A DNA stretch of 64,000 nt from Saturnia japonica (lineage: Eukaryota > Arthropoda > Insecta > Lepidoptera > Saturniidae). Shown here in pieces: positions 12,401-27,400 of the stretch. Each line of letters opens with the position of its first letter. Within the stretch, counting starts at the first letter, position 1. The notes under the pieces were generated by a model. The model did not search any database. It saw nothing but the letters and a program-made list of their open reading frames with translations, and was not told the origin of the DNA. Made by a program: the position numbers and the translations under genes. The stretch spans positions 14,729,018 to 14,793,017 of the forward strand of contig CM065319.1 in NCBI GenBank assembly GCA_033032175.1, written 5' to 3'.

Positions 12401-15400
12401 ATAATAGTGAGAACTTGTACCTGTATGGTGGTGATGATACTCCTGAGCAAGAATGTGAGCACGAGGAAAGCAAACAGCACAATCATGAGCACGATAATGC
12501 ATATCGCAAGTGTACGGCGCGCGCTCATCACTTCAGTCTCAACTGACTCACTGAAACGTAAACTTCACCTTCAGTCAACCTGGATGGTAGCTAGCCATGC
12601 GAGTAAAAAATATCGCCTAAAAGATTATAAATGTTTCGCGCATTAAATAATGTAAATTCAATAAAACTTCATGTTCGGTAAACACTAATTTTGATGAAGA
12701 ATTAACGAAGATAAATTATACCGTTGCCAGAAAAAACCACTTCTGTGAAATAATACAATCGCTGTAGGTTTACCGTTGTGGCTACAATCTCACCTGATCT
12801 TATGTGACGATGTGACCCAAGAAGGTAGTACGCTAAGCCTAGTGGAAGACTGTTTAGTAAATTTTTTCAAAAGCCATATATCGTCATATAATATGGAAGT
12901 TATAAATGCTAACAGTTATAACAAATTAATCAAATATCTATGAATCAATACATACAATGAATCTGATTCTAATTATTCTCACCTGATGACTTTTCTTAAC
13001 ATTATTTGGACAATTTTAAGTTTGTCCAAACTTGCCCTTGATTGCTCTATATAGTTTTTTGGATCTGTTACTTCATTTGTGTAGTTTTTTATACTATTCT
13101 TTGCAGATTCATAGCTGAAAATTTTATTATTAAAAAAATATATTTTTGTAAACGTGATGTATTTTTAATTAAACTAGCAAGCTCGTATGTACACGAAAAA
13201 TGAGGTTGACTGGATTTCAGACCAAAATAAAAAAATAATTAAAGAAGATGAATTCGTATATTACTATTAATTGATGCTATAATAAATGAAAATATACCGC
13301 GAGATAGAAAACAATAATTAAACACAGTATCTTGATCATAAATGAATTTCAAAAGATAAAGTCGATCGATCGTGTTTCTTGTCGGCTCTTCTCGATGACT
13401 GAAATATTTTGCGAACCAGTTTGATAATCGTAAATACCTTCTTAGGGCCTTAATTGAATAAGGTACCTATATTTTGATTTGATTTGAATTGAGTTCGGTA
13501 TTTAACATTTAATAACACAAAATCCAAACTTTATTTTTTTATAGATTTCATCAATCGAACCTTGAAACTTTATACAAATTTTTATCTGTTTAATTCACAA
13601 AAACAAACATTTTTTTCGCATTTCTACTAAATATTTCAGAATGCGTACGGCCCCAAGTTGCTCTCAAGAGAACATAATCGATACTGTAACTATCGCTTCA
13701 TTGCTAATTTTACACGTATTGCCCTTTCAGTAGGACCACCGATGCTTGAAAATTAGTGACATATTGAGCATTGTTAGTCCCATTACACATAGGAAATCAT
13801 TGTTTATCCTTTTTTTATTGTATCACTACTAAGTGACTGTACTGTGCCTCATAGTAAGCAGAGTACATAGCCGAACGTCGCTGTCATGCTGGCCTGAAAG
13901 TGTTTCGACAACTAGATATTTATTTATTTATTTATATAAACGGATGGCCAGTGGCCAATACACTATGATACAATTATAATTAAAAAGTCAAAACATTCAT
14001 CAGTGTACTAACTAGCCTTTGAAGGCCACCACCGCATTCCTTATTAATAACCATAACACAATAACCGAGTAAAAAAAAATTATGGCAATGGAGTTAAAAA
14101 TAAATGTCGAAAAGTTAATATTAGTCAAAAAGTCTTACATTAAAGAATAAAATTTACTCTAAGACTTAATTATGTACATCCACTAGAAATAAGAAATTCA
14201 AATAGTGCGTATAATCTATCGATCCCGAAACGCCACTAAACAAAAAGAATCACTGCGATAAGTTTATCACCAATTGTATGGTGGTCGCAACCCTGTCAGG
14301 TGAAGATAAAAGTGCCACTATGGCGTTTCACCTAGTGTATGGGGGTCGCGATGTATTCGGGCCCAATTTTCGTATCCTTCCACTCACTAAACCTTGAACA
14401 CGTTTCCAGTTACATTTTTTATACATATATATGAGCCGCGAACCTTCACCAGTTTGTCAGTCCACCTTGTGGCGGGCCTGCCTTCGCTGCGTCTTCCGGT
14501 ATGTGGCAGTCACTCGAGAACTCTTTGACCCCATCAGCCATCTGTTCTACTAGCTACGTGCCTCACCCACTGCTATTTAAAGCCGCTGTATGCGTGCAGC
14601 ACATGACCCGGCGTTGTGTCAATCTTTGGGAAAAGCTTATGACCAGCAGTAGACATCTATTGGTTGACATAATGCTGATGGTTGTAGCATGTGCAAAATA
14701 TGCAAAAATGTGCAAAATGTATAGAATGTGACAATGAAAGTTATTCTACTCTCACCATATATGTTATAGCTAGATGATATATTTAGAGATGGCAATGGGT
14801 ATATGTATCCGACTGGGTCACAATCACACACACATAGTAATAAATCCTTTACGTTTGCTCTCTTTTGGCTTGTTGCGTTGCGGGATCAAATACGACTGCC
14901 AATGGATTGCGATCTCTTGGCAGGCGGCAGTTTGCCATGTCAAATTTTTTATTAATAATAATATAATACTTACATAATTTTAACATTCTCTAAAATTTTC
15001 ATGTCATCCCCCAACTTTTCCACTTCCAAATATTGAAATGTTAACAGTAAATATTCTAAACCAGATTGTTGGGACACTTTCAAAGCAATCTCTCCCTCCA
15101 CATCCAATTTCCCGTTAAGCTTGTAGTATGATAATATTGTGAGAGCCCGAGAAAACTGCTCCATTGATTTCAGCAGGTCTTCATATGCTGATAATTGCCT
15201 ACAATCAATTATTAATAATAATATCATGTAAACATTTCACTTCGGGACAAAAATTCCTTTTCAAAGGAAAACCCAAGCTACAATAAACTCAACAAACTTC
15301 TCACCTTATAAATAAAAAAATCTCTTTAATATATTAATTCTCAAATGCATTTCTATGTGACAACGCCAAATCTCCCTTAATTCATCAAAATTAATAATTC

Positions 15401-18400
15401 AAAAATATGTTAAAGCATATTATCCCGCTATTGACGAAATATTTCGTCAAAAAATTAAATGTTTTTTTTTTTAATTATATAAAGCGCATTTTCATTAGAA
15501 ATGACATTAACAGAGAGTATTCCTGATGAAAATATATTTCAATAACGTGTAGAGAGCGCCATCAATTATGAAAGAAAACTTTATTACTGAAATTTTTATT
15601 AAAGGAGATATAGAGGAATAGGGAAATTTCTTTTGAGATTTCTCTCTAATTGGGGCAGCCCGACTAGTGGAATAACTCCATCCTACAGAAAATCGCAGCC
15701 AAATAACATGTGTTAAATGGAAAGAATCTTACAGCTGTCAGATTAGTTAAGACTGAATAGATAGCGCAGCCTACATGTTAAGGTCCAGGCCCACTAGCGA
15801 CACGGCACGCAGGAATGTAGTATACTAGCTGTGCCCCACGGTTTCGTCTGTGTTAGATATCATTTCTCTATACAAACTTGAAACCCCCATTAAATTCAGT
15901 TAGGTGTTCAATTTTCTAAAATCCGGTCTAAGCGGAGGCCTACGTCATTATAACCATGTGCAAAGTTTCAGCCCAATCCGAGCAGTGGTTTCAGTAATAT
16001 AGTGATAGATCAGTCACGGTTTCCTTTTATTTATAATAGTACATTATGGTACAAGTGTGTAATGCTGGTGATTACCGCTGAGGCGCCATTGAGACCCGAG
16101 CCGTTAGGCCGATCGGCCATAGACTAAAGGAATGAGGTTTCTTTTTTTTTGGCTTTCCGCAAATAGCGTTTTAGCCACGTATAAAATGGGGAATTTAAAG
16201 TTTTCTTTATTACAGAGAAAACAAAAGTTATATTTGAGTGAAAGTTTTATTTATTAAACACGTACAAGTTGAAATTATCTATTTAAATACGAAGTTGTAT
16301 GAAATGAGCAAGCAATAGGTACATTAATTTATTTGTTCTATTGATCATTATCTTTTTTGTATCGAAACTTTTTTAAGAACAAAGCAACTCGACCAATAAA
16401 ATAAAAAAAAAAACTCTATAACTCACTTGTGAATAATAGGAATGAAAAAGTCACAGTTTGATTACAGGTGTCATTATGTGCCTAATTGCGGTGATATTAG
16501 AGCCACTTTATGAGTAAGTGTGTTGAAAAAAATATATATTTAGATTAGATTAACTTTGCCCTCCCAATATATCCTTGATTACTTAATAGATATTTGCAAA
16601 AACTTAGTCAAGCTAGATTGTATACAAAGATCAGCACAATGTTAATACTAGAAATAACGATTAATTAGTCGCACCGTGTTTTAGACTTAGTAGGTCCAAT
16701 AAAAGTGATTTAGCTAATATTGTCAGAAAAAAAATACCAACCGAGTTTCTTACCGGTTCTTCTCGATGACTGGGATATTTTCCCAAATCAGCAGTAGTGT
16801 TTTGACGTTCATAAGACTTTTTTGTTTAGATTTTGAGTGGATACTTCGTTATCTTTGGCTGTAACTATGCCGTGGTATTGTTAGGTATGCCGCAGCATCC
16901 TCAGACATGCTCAGACGTTCTTAAGTTATGAACAAAGCGCGCTGGTCGCGGTTGCTGTCTTACTTCGGCATCCCAAAGAATGTCGAAGCGTCCGCATCCC
17001 GAGTAATACAAAAGCGTTTCAAAAGCTATCGATAAAGCATGCATGTGCTTACCGCGGTATTGTTTTTGTGCTTACGAACATCTATATATTAATACGTGAA
17101 GCAAAATCTTTGTACACCTTTTTAAGCGTATTGCGTGCATGGAAGACTGAGATTTGTCATGGTTAAAGTTTATATATGGAGGAGTGCAGAACGCTAAAAT
17201 TTATCTATATCTGTTACTAATATATTAAATAAAATAAATTAATATTGCGAAACCTAACCTGACCAGTGCCATTGATCTTAGACCCCCCAAAATATTGACA
17301 TTGTCACTCAGCGAAAAGTGACATCAAGTGATGTAGTTTAGTTTAGCATTGTTTAGGCTACTGAATACTGCAAATGTCAATAAGAAAATAGGTTATGATC
17401 AAAAAGTCGCTGGTCGAATTTCAACCTTAGGGCGATCGCTAGTTATTATTAATTCGTTGAAAAATCCCTTGCCATGCCATGCCGCCGGGCCATAGTTGGA
17501 TGGATACATTTTCCTTAGGAAATCGCATCGCATCATAAACATTAATTTTGATGAAGAATTAAGGGAAATAATAAGGCGTTGCCACAAAAGCACCTTTGAG
17601 AAATAATAAATAGAGATAATTAAAGGAAAAACAAAATTAAACATTTTGCAAAGAACCACTTACCGCCATAACGACGACGAAGTTGATTTTACGTGTTTTG
17701 TTAAATATATTAATAGTATAGTATTAATTTCATCGTAAATGCCCATTCTTTTGTAAAACTCGCCTTTCTTTATGGTTCTGAAATAATTATTAAATTTTAC
17801 ATCACACACATACATAGATCACGCCTCTTTCCCAACGGAGTAGGCAGAAACCATTTCCTATCACTTGCTACGGTCCTGGCATACATCTTTCGCTTCTTCA
17901 ACATTCGTTCTAAACTTTAGAGTGTTCTTGACCTGACCTTTCTTCAGAACGTCCCCGATTTGATTGTTCGTATTATTTGCGGAGCCATAAAATTCTTAGT
18001 GAATTTACGTCCCAAATTTTTTTTATTTTATATTTAAACTATCTTAATTTTTTAGCTCTTATTAAAAATGTGGTGTACAGTGTGTTTTTTAATATTGGGT
18101 CAATATAGAGAAATGCGAAAATCTTTTTGCATCCATTAGATCTTTTTTTTTAAACAATTTTACCATCATCAATTTTTGTCAAGGTTGTGTTGTATCTATG
18201 AAACGGGATAAAATTTATTATTTCTTTATGCTGTTCGACTTAGTTTCGTGTAATAATCATTTTATTGTATAGAATGAAAACATGAAAAAGAGCTGGGCAA
18301 ATATAATAAAATATATATTTTTTACAATTTTTAAATATGTGGTATCTTCATTAAACTAATACTTTAGTAAATGTTCAACATGACCTCCATCTTGTCGTAT

Positions 18401-21400
18401 ATGACGTTTCAGAACACCTCTAATGGCTTAGACAAAAACGTGAATGTTGCTTAAATGAACGACGTCTTTTAACTCCTGTACGGTGTTATATCAGAATTTA
18501 TTTACTTGACCCTCAAGGTAACTCCATAAGAAAAAATCCATCGACGGGTGAATGTGGTGGCAATTTTATAGGACCATATATTCCCTATCCAATGACCCGG
18601 AAAATGTGTACATAAAAACCGTGTAGATATGCGCTGTACTATTGTGAGGAGGTGCGCTCTATCTTATTACTGAATAACATTTACATCGTACACGAAAATA
18701 GTATTTAAATCTTAAATCGTGGTAAATCTTAATGGCGAAAATTTTATTATGTAGCTTCCGTAGAGGGAATAACTGAAAGAGTTAGGGATATTAAAATACT
18801 CTTTCACTACGAACTGAAAGAGTAGCGTACAAAAAATATGAACTGTTTTTGTGCTAAAAGCGCCACAATTGTAAAAATAGTCGAGGTTGAGTGTGTTTTA
18901 TTTGTTATATTTTGAAACGAGAACAAAGTAAATTAACATTTTATTGTACATCTAAACATTGAACAGTGTTTTGTGCGTGCGTACAATGATAAATTTTAAG
19001 GAATCTGAATAAAATGATAATAGTACTGTAATCTAGAGTATTGCTATGTCACACCCACGATTTGTCTGTCTATTTCCTTCTCTGTCTTCGATAGTTTCAA
19101 ATGAAAACATAATTATTCGCTATTTATGTACTTTTCGAAATTCTACCAATAGCAACAAAAACATATTTATTAACTCCCCTTGTAACTAACAAACAATGTA
19201 ATCAAATCTTAGAAGTCAATTTTAACCTACTTCTGATTGTCGTATTGAAATGAAACTTTGTATGTGTATGTAGTTCGGATAAGAAAACTGTAATTAGGTA
19301 TCTTGGAACTCTTCAGTGACTACTAGCAAACCCCTCGAGTTTCGGCTCATATGATTTGTTTTAACGAATCCAATAGATTGGGCTTAGTGACGAGGGTCTG
19401 GTAATGAAGGCAGGAGATGTTTTATAATTTTTAGTGCATGATAATACCGTGTAATTTACGTTTTAAGCTGCATACTTTTATTTTCATTATATTACTGCAG
19501 TATCAACCTATATATGTTACTTATAAATGTATTTAAAAAAAAAACATTGTAAACTAGTAATTACATGCATTATTGTAAATACTCACTCGAAATGAATAGC
19601 GTCTTCCCTAAAATGGCTGCGTGAAATGAATGTTAAGTGATAAGTAAACTTGATATAATTTGATTTTAATGTTAGTTTGAAGAGAAACTTAAACCGTCCG
19701 CCATTTGTTATTGTTGGTCTCACCATAAAATATAACAATTGATACAGATACGTGTAATTTAGGGTTGTTTCCGTAGATATCTTTTTCTTACATTAAATAC
19801 CGCTTAATTAGGGTCGGCACAATATGTTTTCCGCTTTTTTAACGCCTTTATTAGTTTCATACGTATGTAACGGAAAATTTGAGCATGATTTTGACCCCCT
19901 TCAAATCGTCGGATTAACTCGAAATTTGTCATTCTTATCATGGACCGATGACAATTCAATGTTTGAAACAGTTAGACCCGATAACCTTATTAGGATAATC
20001 AGAATTAGCGATTTTTTGTTTTCCTAAACTGATAGTGTATTTGCGCCAAGACTAAGAAATCAACCAGGTGTGCCGAACACCTATTTCTCGGATAAGTTAC
20101 CGACTTTGAATAAGCTGAAATTTTCTGATAGGGAACCTGAGAACCGGCTATCTCATCCAAGGGAGGTAGCAGTCGCCCAAACTGCTCATTTCTCGGATAA
20201 GTTACTGACAGAATAAACATCAATGACTTCCCGATTTTATTAAAAACACGCTTCTATAGAATATCCAACTAAAATATAAAACATAAATTATAATAAATTT
20301 AAATTAAAAATAGTTTTTTTTTTTATAAATATAAATTAAGAATAGTGTACATAAGAAAAAATGTATTTTATTTGTAAAATAAAGCGTGGGATGCTTTTTA
20401 AGATAATAACAAAATGATAATCCTTCTACTCATATCTGTCAATAAAATATAACTATTGACACCATGCGCCCCACGGCTTTTTATACAATAAATTACTTCT
20501 TTTTTCTTCTTAATTGAAATTTATTTTCTATTTGTTAGTTGGATTTTCTTTAAAGCGTGTTTTTTTTTACTATTATTTTCTCTTCTTATATTGACTGATT
20601 TAAAATAATTAATTTGTCCGATAGTAGCTTGGATCCCGATTCCCTGACATAAAATAGACTAGTAAGTACAGAAAGCCAACTCCGTAAAAGGTGCGATAAC
20701 AGTGCACGCTCACATAAAGAACTTTAACACTTTGACGGATTATGTATTTCCCGATAATTATAACCTGAGTGAATAGGTACCTTCTAGGCAAGCGTGCTCT
20801 ATAGTAGGCCATCAATTACGATCAGGCGAGATAGTGTTCAAACGCAAGCCTATGGATAGTAAAAAAATACGCGTAGGTGCGAGGATATTCGATCAATTAT
20901 GTCAAAAGGTAGTCTTTAGTATCCGTGCTCACCCTATATACGTAATTGTTTTGTGTATAACACCAACTATTCGTAACCTATTAACTAAGATCATTTTAAT
21001 GAGTCCAAACATAATACCTCTACTGTAAATTGGTGAGGATTTGACTTGCAATAACATTGAAATAATAGAATATCAAATTTCGAATCTGTCAGACCAGTGT
21101 AAGTTATTCAAATCCCTTCATCAAATAGAAAATAGCTGAGTCTGAACAGATTTAATCACAGGTAAAAAAAACTCTTTATCAAAAAACCTTTTGAATAGAA
21201 AAAATCAAAATTGGTTCATCCGTCTGGCAGCTATGATTGAAACACGTTTTTTAGTAACCAAATTTATAATTTTATTTATTTATATATAATACGTGAAGCA
21301 TAAGCTTTCTACCTCTTTTTAAGCGTATCGCGTGCACGGAAGATGTGAGATTTGGCATGGTTAAAGTTTATATAGAGAAGTAGTGCAGAAAGCTAAAATT

Positions 21401-24400
21401 TATCTATAATATTTGTTACTAATATATTAAATTAAATAAATTAATACTGCAGATCCTAACCCGACCGGTGCCATTGAACTGAGACCCCCCCAAAATATTG
21501 ACATTGTCACTCAACAAAAAGTGGCATCAAGTTATGTAGATAATACTCATTGTTTAGGTTCATGAATACTGCAAATGTCAAACAGAAAATAGTCTATGAT
21601 CAAAAAGTTACTGGTCGAATTTGGACCTTAGGGCGACCGCTAGTTAAAAATAAATGCGAATAAATAAGATAACATTTTCATAAAATATTGTACGTGACAG
21701 GCCTACTCAATGCAACTAAAATCAATGTTAGCCAGAGTCGTCTTTCTGTACTTATCTATATTGTGTTCCTGGTTTAACTTCGATAATACTATATTCCTAT
21801 CTCCTCTAGAGGGTACCCAATAATTCATCGCTAATCAGAATTATTTATTATAAGTTCTGAAACTGTAAAATGTGATACTTACTACAGGGTCAATTTGTAG
21901 TTATCCATTATCGAAGTAGCTGGCACATTAGCGAGAAAATCGTCGGTCGTAGTGTAGGCCCACTTTAATACATCTCTGAAAGTATTCTCAACTCTTTAAC
22001 TACTTACATGGAACTAAGGCGACAAAGTAGGAAGTTGGTATCTATCGCTCATTGGCTGAGATCCGGACATATTCCATCAAACAAGTTTATACCTACTTAT
22101 AGTCCTTGTTAAAATTGAAATAGTCACCTCTTTGTGACGTATGTCAGAGAGTGCATGACGTTTTTCTGATAGAATTTGTCCGGTTCGAGTCAACTAGGAC
22201 AAAAAGGTAGGTGCCTTTAGTTTGAACAGACTAGACATTGGAATGTATTTTATAAGATACTAGCTATTGCTCGAGGCTTCACTCGCCTAGGTATTTAAAT
22301 ACAAATTTTTGGGGTATACTCTGATCTCTTCGGTAACGCGCCGAAGATAAAAAATAAACTTAACGACATATTCTCATACCTACCAAATACACATAAAAAA
22401 ATTCATCAAAATCGATCCAGCCTTTTCGGAGGAGTGCGATCACAAATACCGTGACACGAGATTTTTATATATAAGAAGATTAGGAGATATCTCCATTGAT
22501 GAGGCGACTAGTCTGTTCAAATCAATTGCATCTTATGATTAAATAGTATTTATAACCACCCAGGAAACACATGACTTAAGTTTGATATCATAGTCATGTC
22601 ATGTATATAAATATATATTATATATATTTACCGTAGATTAATTATAGGTTGTCACTCGCGTGAAGCAACGCGGAAACCAATAATTAATATATTATATTTA
22701 CATAAATATTACATGCATGATGTGCGTCTGATGTTAAACATAGGTCATGTATTCACATGTGACTATGTGCGTATTGCATAAACGCCCCTAAACAATACGA
22801 ATTATAACAATGTGTACTTATGTAAACATGTAAGAAGTTACAATTCTTTTGTGTAACAAAAACTACATACACCCTATTAATCCCGCGTACCAATAATATG
22901 TTGTAGCTAGCCACCAATTAAAATAACATATCTAAATTAATTGTAGAGAATTTTAGTTGTTTATCTATATATTATATTTAAATGAAACCCAAATATATTA
23001 ATCAATTCAAATTCAATGATGGTTCAGTTGGTAGCGTGTGGGGGGGGATGGACTCGACTTCGATCCACGTGAGTTCAAATTCCTCCAATGAGACTGATCT
23101 TTCGGTGAAGAAAAACATCGTGATGCGTTAACATGGTGGTAGGGATTTTTTTTCAAATTCCCGCCTAGCTAGCAACCACTCTCAGGTTGAAAATCTGTCG
23201 CCAAACACCAATAGGTATGTTATGGCACCTGCACCCATCTCGGGCCACATCGTCACTTAAGACCAGGTGAGTTTGTTGCCACAACGCTAAACCTATAACA
23301 ATTTAAAAAAATACAAAAATAAATACTCAGTATTATGAAATCACATATTTACCCTGTAATAAACATAACTTCAAGAAAAAAAAAAAGCTTTTTATTTATT
23401 TAAAAAACTCGAATATTTTTTTATACGATGATGGGTCAGCAGTAACGCTAGCGTGAAAAAACACCGTGATAAAATCATACCATAATGGTGGAGCATTTTT
23501 TACTTTCCATCTAGCTAGCCACCCTAAATTTAAAAATCTGTTACCTTATAGATGTGTTCCGGTAGTACATCAGAGCAAGTCCCTCGAGACCTAGCCATGT
23601 TACCATTTTAGATCAGTTACCACTTAACATCAAGTGAAATTTAGGTAAAATACTGATCCAATAAAAATTACAGATAAAGAAATGATGTGTCTTATGATTT
23701 TACGGTTTAATAGTCTATATTATGTGCAAGCATCTCACTTGTTTATCGTCGATGTATTCAAAAATAGATAGCCAGTGATGAGACGGCGTTCTTCTTGAAG
23801 ACTGATCACCAGGTCTCCGAGAGTCACGATAGTGTTTATCTGATTAAATTAAATTAATTAATTATGATAAAAACAACTTATAAAAGTATTTATTACTTAA
23901 AATTTGTTCCCAATTTCATCTGCATACAAACATAATATGCTCAAAACTCCATCCTTTGCGGGTGTGTACTATTATAGAATACAATAAGCTTTTCAATGAT
24001 ATTGAAATTTTCCACCTAAGTCGAATGCAGTTTCTCAAGTCGGTCTCTAAAAGGTTAGTTCACACACACTACTCAATAAACATCTTTTTAAATACATCCA
24101 TACACACTTATCGTTATCGTTAGGTATAAGTATAAAATGTAATCTATTTACTACTTTTTAATTGGCACTTTATTATTATATTCTAATTATTTTACAATTT
24201 TTACAAAGTACTGTGAAGTTTACTTAGATATATAAATTAATGAACATAGTAAGAGAAGTAGTGTTAGAGCATGCATATATTCCTTCATAACTTTTCCTAC
24301 CTCGGCCACAATTAGCGCCATCTACAAACAAAACCAAAAACTCACGTGCGACTAGTGACAGTTGAAAAAACAGAAAAGACAAAACGTGTCGCCTAACAGA

Positions 24401-27400
24401 GCGCGATAAAACTATTGCATCTCCGTCGCAAATTAAAAGAATAAATCAAATAATAGTTAAGCTCGGACTTCACAAACCCCGAGGTTCCATAGTGCTTCAA
24501 CAGTGCGTGAAGTGCAGTGCATAGGAGCCACGAAAATCAACATCAGCACGCCCGAGGTGAGTGGCCGGCAACATACCTATCCAAGTTCCTACCCCGCATG
24601 CTAGGAGGAAAATATCTAAAACAATACAGGTAGGGAATAGAGAAATTTCTTTCTACTTGGGCCAGTCCGACTGGTGGAACCCTACCACCCTACAACCTAC
24701 ACCCTACACCCTACAGAAGATCAAAGCCAAATAACCTTGTATTGTGTTCCTTCGGTGAGTAGGGCTTCCAAAGCTCCTTGGGGTACAGAGGCTCAAGGAC
24801 ATTAAGTTCCTTACCATCAAGCGGGTTGTATGATTGTTTGCCACTTTTGTAGTATAAAAACAATTGTATTTACCAGCAATTAAGATATGTATAAAATACA
24901 CTTTAATATAGGTTTACTCATAGATCTGTAATAAGTTGAATAAATGACAATTTTTACAAAATAGAAAACAAACTTGAATCATTTTGAAGAGTTCTCTTGT
25001 GTATCTTCGAAGTTAAAAGTCCACCTTAAGGCCTACACTTAAGGTATCCCCTATCTAAAAAAAAAGAACCATAAATCGGTTCTTAAACAAAGAAGTCATA
25101 GCTGCGAACATCCATTAAAAAAAATCATTCGAATTGAGTAACCTTCCGTCTTTTGTCGAAGTCGGTTATCGTCGATGGTCGTACGCGCGAATCGTTCTAC
25201 CCCCACTCTCGCTTATACCAATGCATAATATGGGTGATCCTTAGAAAACAGACATGGAGTTCCGATTTGGTCACTGTTGCGAATGGACGTGTCGCTCCGT
25301 TTTCAATTTTGACCATCACGTGACTTAATTGTTGCGATCTTATATTTGGAATTTATTTCAAATATATTGTTGCAATTACGACGTAAACCAACTGGTGTCT
25401 AACGCTCGCGTGGTAAACCGCACTTTTCGGTGCGACTTGCTTGTTTTTTTTTTTTTTGTAAATCCACGGTTTTGTGGTCACTTGCTGGATACCTGACGGT
25501 GCCAACGAAGGCAAGTGGGGCGTGACCCGAGCAGCCCGCTAGTTGTCTCCTTCAGAGGCAAACAGCCAGACTCGGACGGGCCTGGGAATCTAGGCCTTTG
25601 CGGTTATCGCATAGTCTTGCCCCAGGTGTCTCCTGCCAAACCTTCCGATCCTGCACACTCCATCCCCGGGAACCTGTTTGGGCCTAGCCCGGTTTAATTA
25701 CCGGTCTGCGTCCTCGGCCCCGGGCTTGTTAGGGCTCCTTAGGGTTGATAGGTCCTTCCTGTGTGTCATTGCACCTTGACAACAGGTCTCTTGCCGACTC
25801 CGATAGTCTTTTAAATATTTTGGCGCACCCCCCTGCCCCTAAGGCAGGGAGGCCTTTAAATTTAAAATTTAAAATTAAATAAAAATGTCCCACTGTCCTC
25901 CCTCTTCTGCCGCCATGGCAAATAACGTTGCCGACCTGGCCACTTGCATAGGCAAGTTGCAAGCCAGGATGAAAGCGCTGGAGTTTCAATACCAGCGCTA
26001 TCAAAATTTCGTCGTATTACGGTGTCCCTCTCTAGACGAGGAATACCGTAATCTACCTGAGAACGCCTGCGTGCGTCGCACCGCTGCGACCGCGACCCGT
26101 CATGAGGCCGTTTCAGGTAGCGAGGCGGCCGCTTCAGGTAGCAAGGCGGCCGATGACGTCACGGCCGCGACCGTTACATCCACTGGCGCCGCGCCAGTCG
26201 GCGTCGCGCCCAAACGTCCCGCGCGCAGCGTTACGCGCCTGTCCGCCGCGTCATCCGGGGCCATGGCCGCGCCTACGGCCACGCCCCTTGTCCCGACTAG
26301 CCAATCGCGCGGGTCAAGCCCCGCCTCCGTCAGGCGAGGGCCGCGAAATTCGCGGTCACAATCTAGGGTTACCAAAAATAGTCCGTACGTCCGTCCCGCG
26401 CGATCCACGGAAACCGCGTTAAAGACGAAAAATTCGTTTTCGGCCCTTCCGGTCGAACAAGACTCGCCCGCGAATCCGGATCCATCTCCGGAGATGGATA
26501 CCGAGAACGACGGCTTCACCGTCGTGGCGTCGCGTAAGCGAACGGCGCGTAGCAGTCCGACTGCTCAACCGGCGCCTAAGGTAATAGCTAAGGCAGTAGT
26601 CAGGGGCGCCGCCGCCCCCGCGTCCTCCCAGCTCCCCGCGCCCGCCGGCGGGAAAAAAGAGCGTGCCCCACCTCCAATCATAATCCGGGACAAGGCAGCC
26701 TGGATGGGAGTCTGCAATGAGATGCGCAGACTCAAACTCGACTAACACAAGGCTAGAAACATAGTCAACGGGATTTCTATTTCGGTGAGTTCTTCGGAAA
26801 CTCACCGTAAACTAACCACCCTCCTCCGGCAGAAAGGTCTGCAATTTTATACGTATTCGCTCGCGGAGGAGCGCGTCCTCCGAGTGGTCATCCGCCGCAT
26901 TCCGGTGGAGCTCGACCCGTCGGAGGTGTGCTCCTCGCTCAAGGAGCAAAGTTATCCCATCCGGGAAGTACACCGGATGTACAGTAAAGATAAGCGGCCA
27001 CTACAAATGGTAGTGGCCATATTGGACCTTTCCCCCGAGGGAAAGGCCATCTTCCAGCTAGAGACGGTGTGCGGGCTCTCCGGGATTAACGTGGAGCCCC
27101 CACACAAAAACCACCAGCCTGCGCAGTGCCACAACTGCCAGCTGTACGGGCACGCTGCCCGTAACTGTCATTCTCGTCCGCGGTGCGTAAAGTGCCGAGA
27201 GGACCACCCCACACGGGAGTGCACGCGCGAGCGTGACTCCGTCGTCCCCCCGAGCTGCGTGTTATGCGGGGAGGAGGGGCATCCCGCGAATTATCGCGGT
27301 TGCCCCAAGGCCCCGCGTACCACGCGGCCACGCACGCAGAGGCAGGCGGCCCCCCGGGTGGCGCCCCCCACCTCAGCAATCAAAGCGCAACCCCCGCTGG

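Noticed and set aside
20040..20220. CRISPR-like repeats
   Set aside because: Only two direct repeats of about 18 bp, and the genome is eukaryotic.
26100..26805. Several long ORFs opposite or out of frame to the Jockey ORFs
   Set aside because: They are shadows caused by high GC in the element; no motifs, and the element frame has full domain matches.
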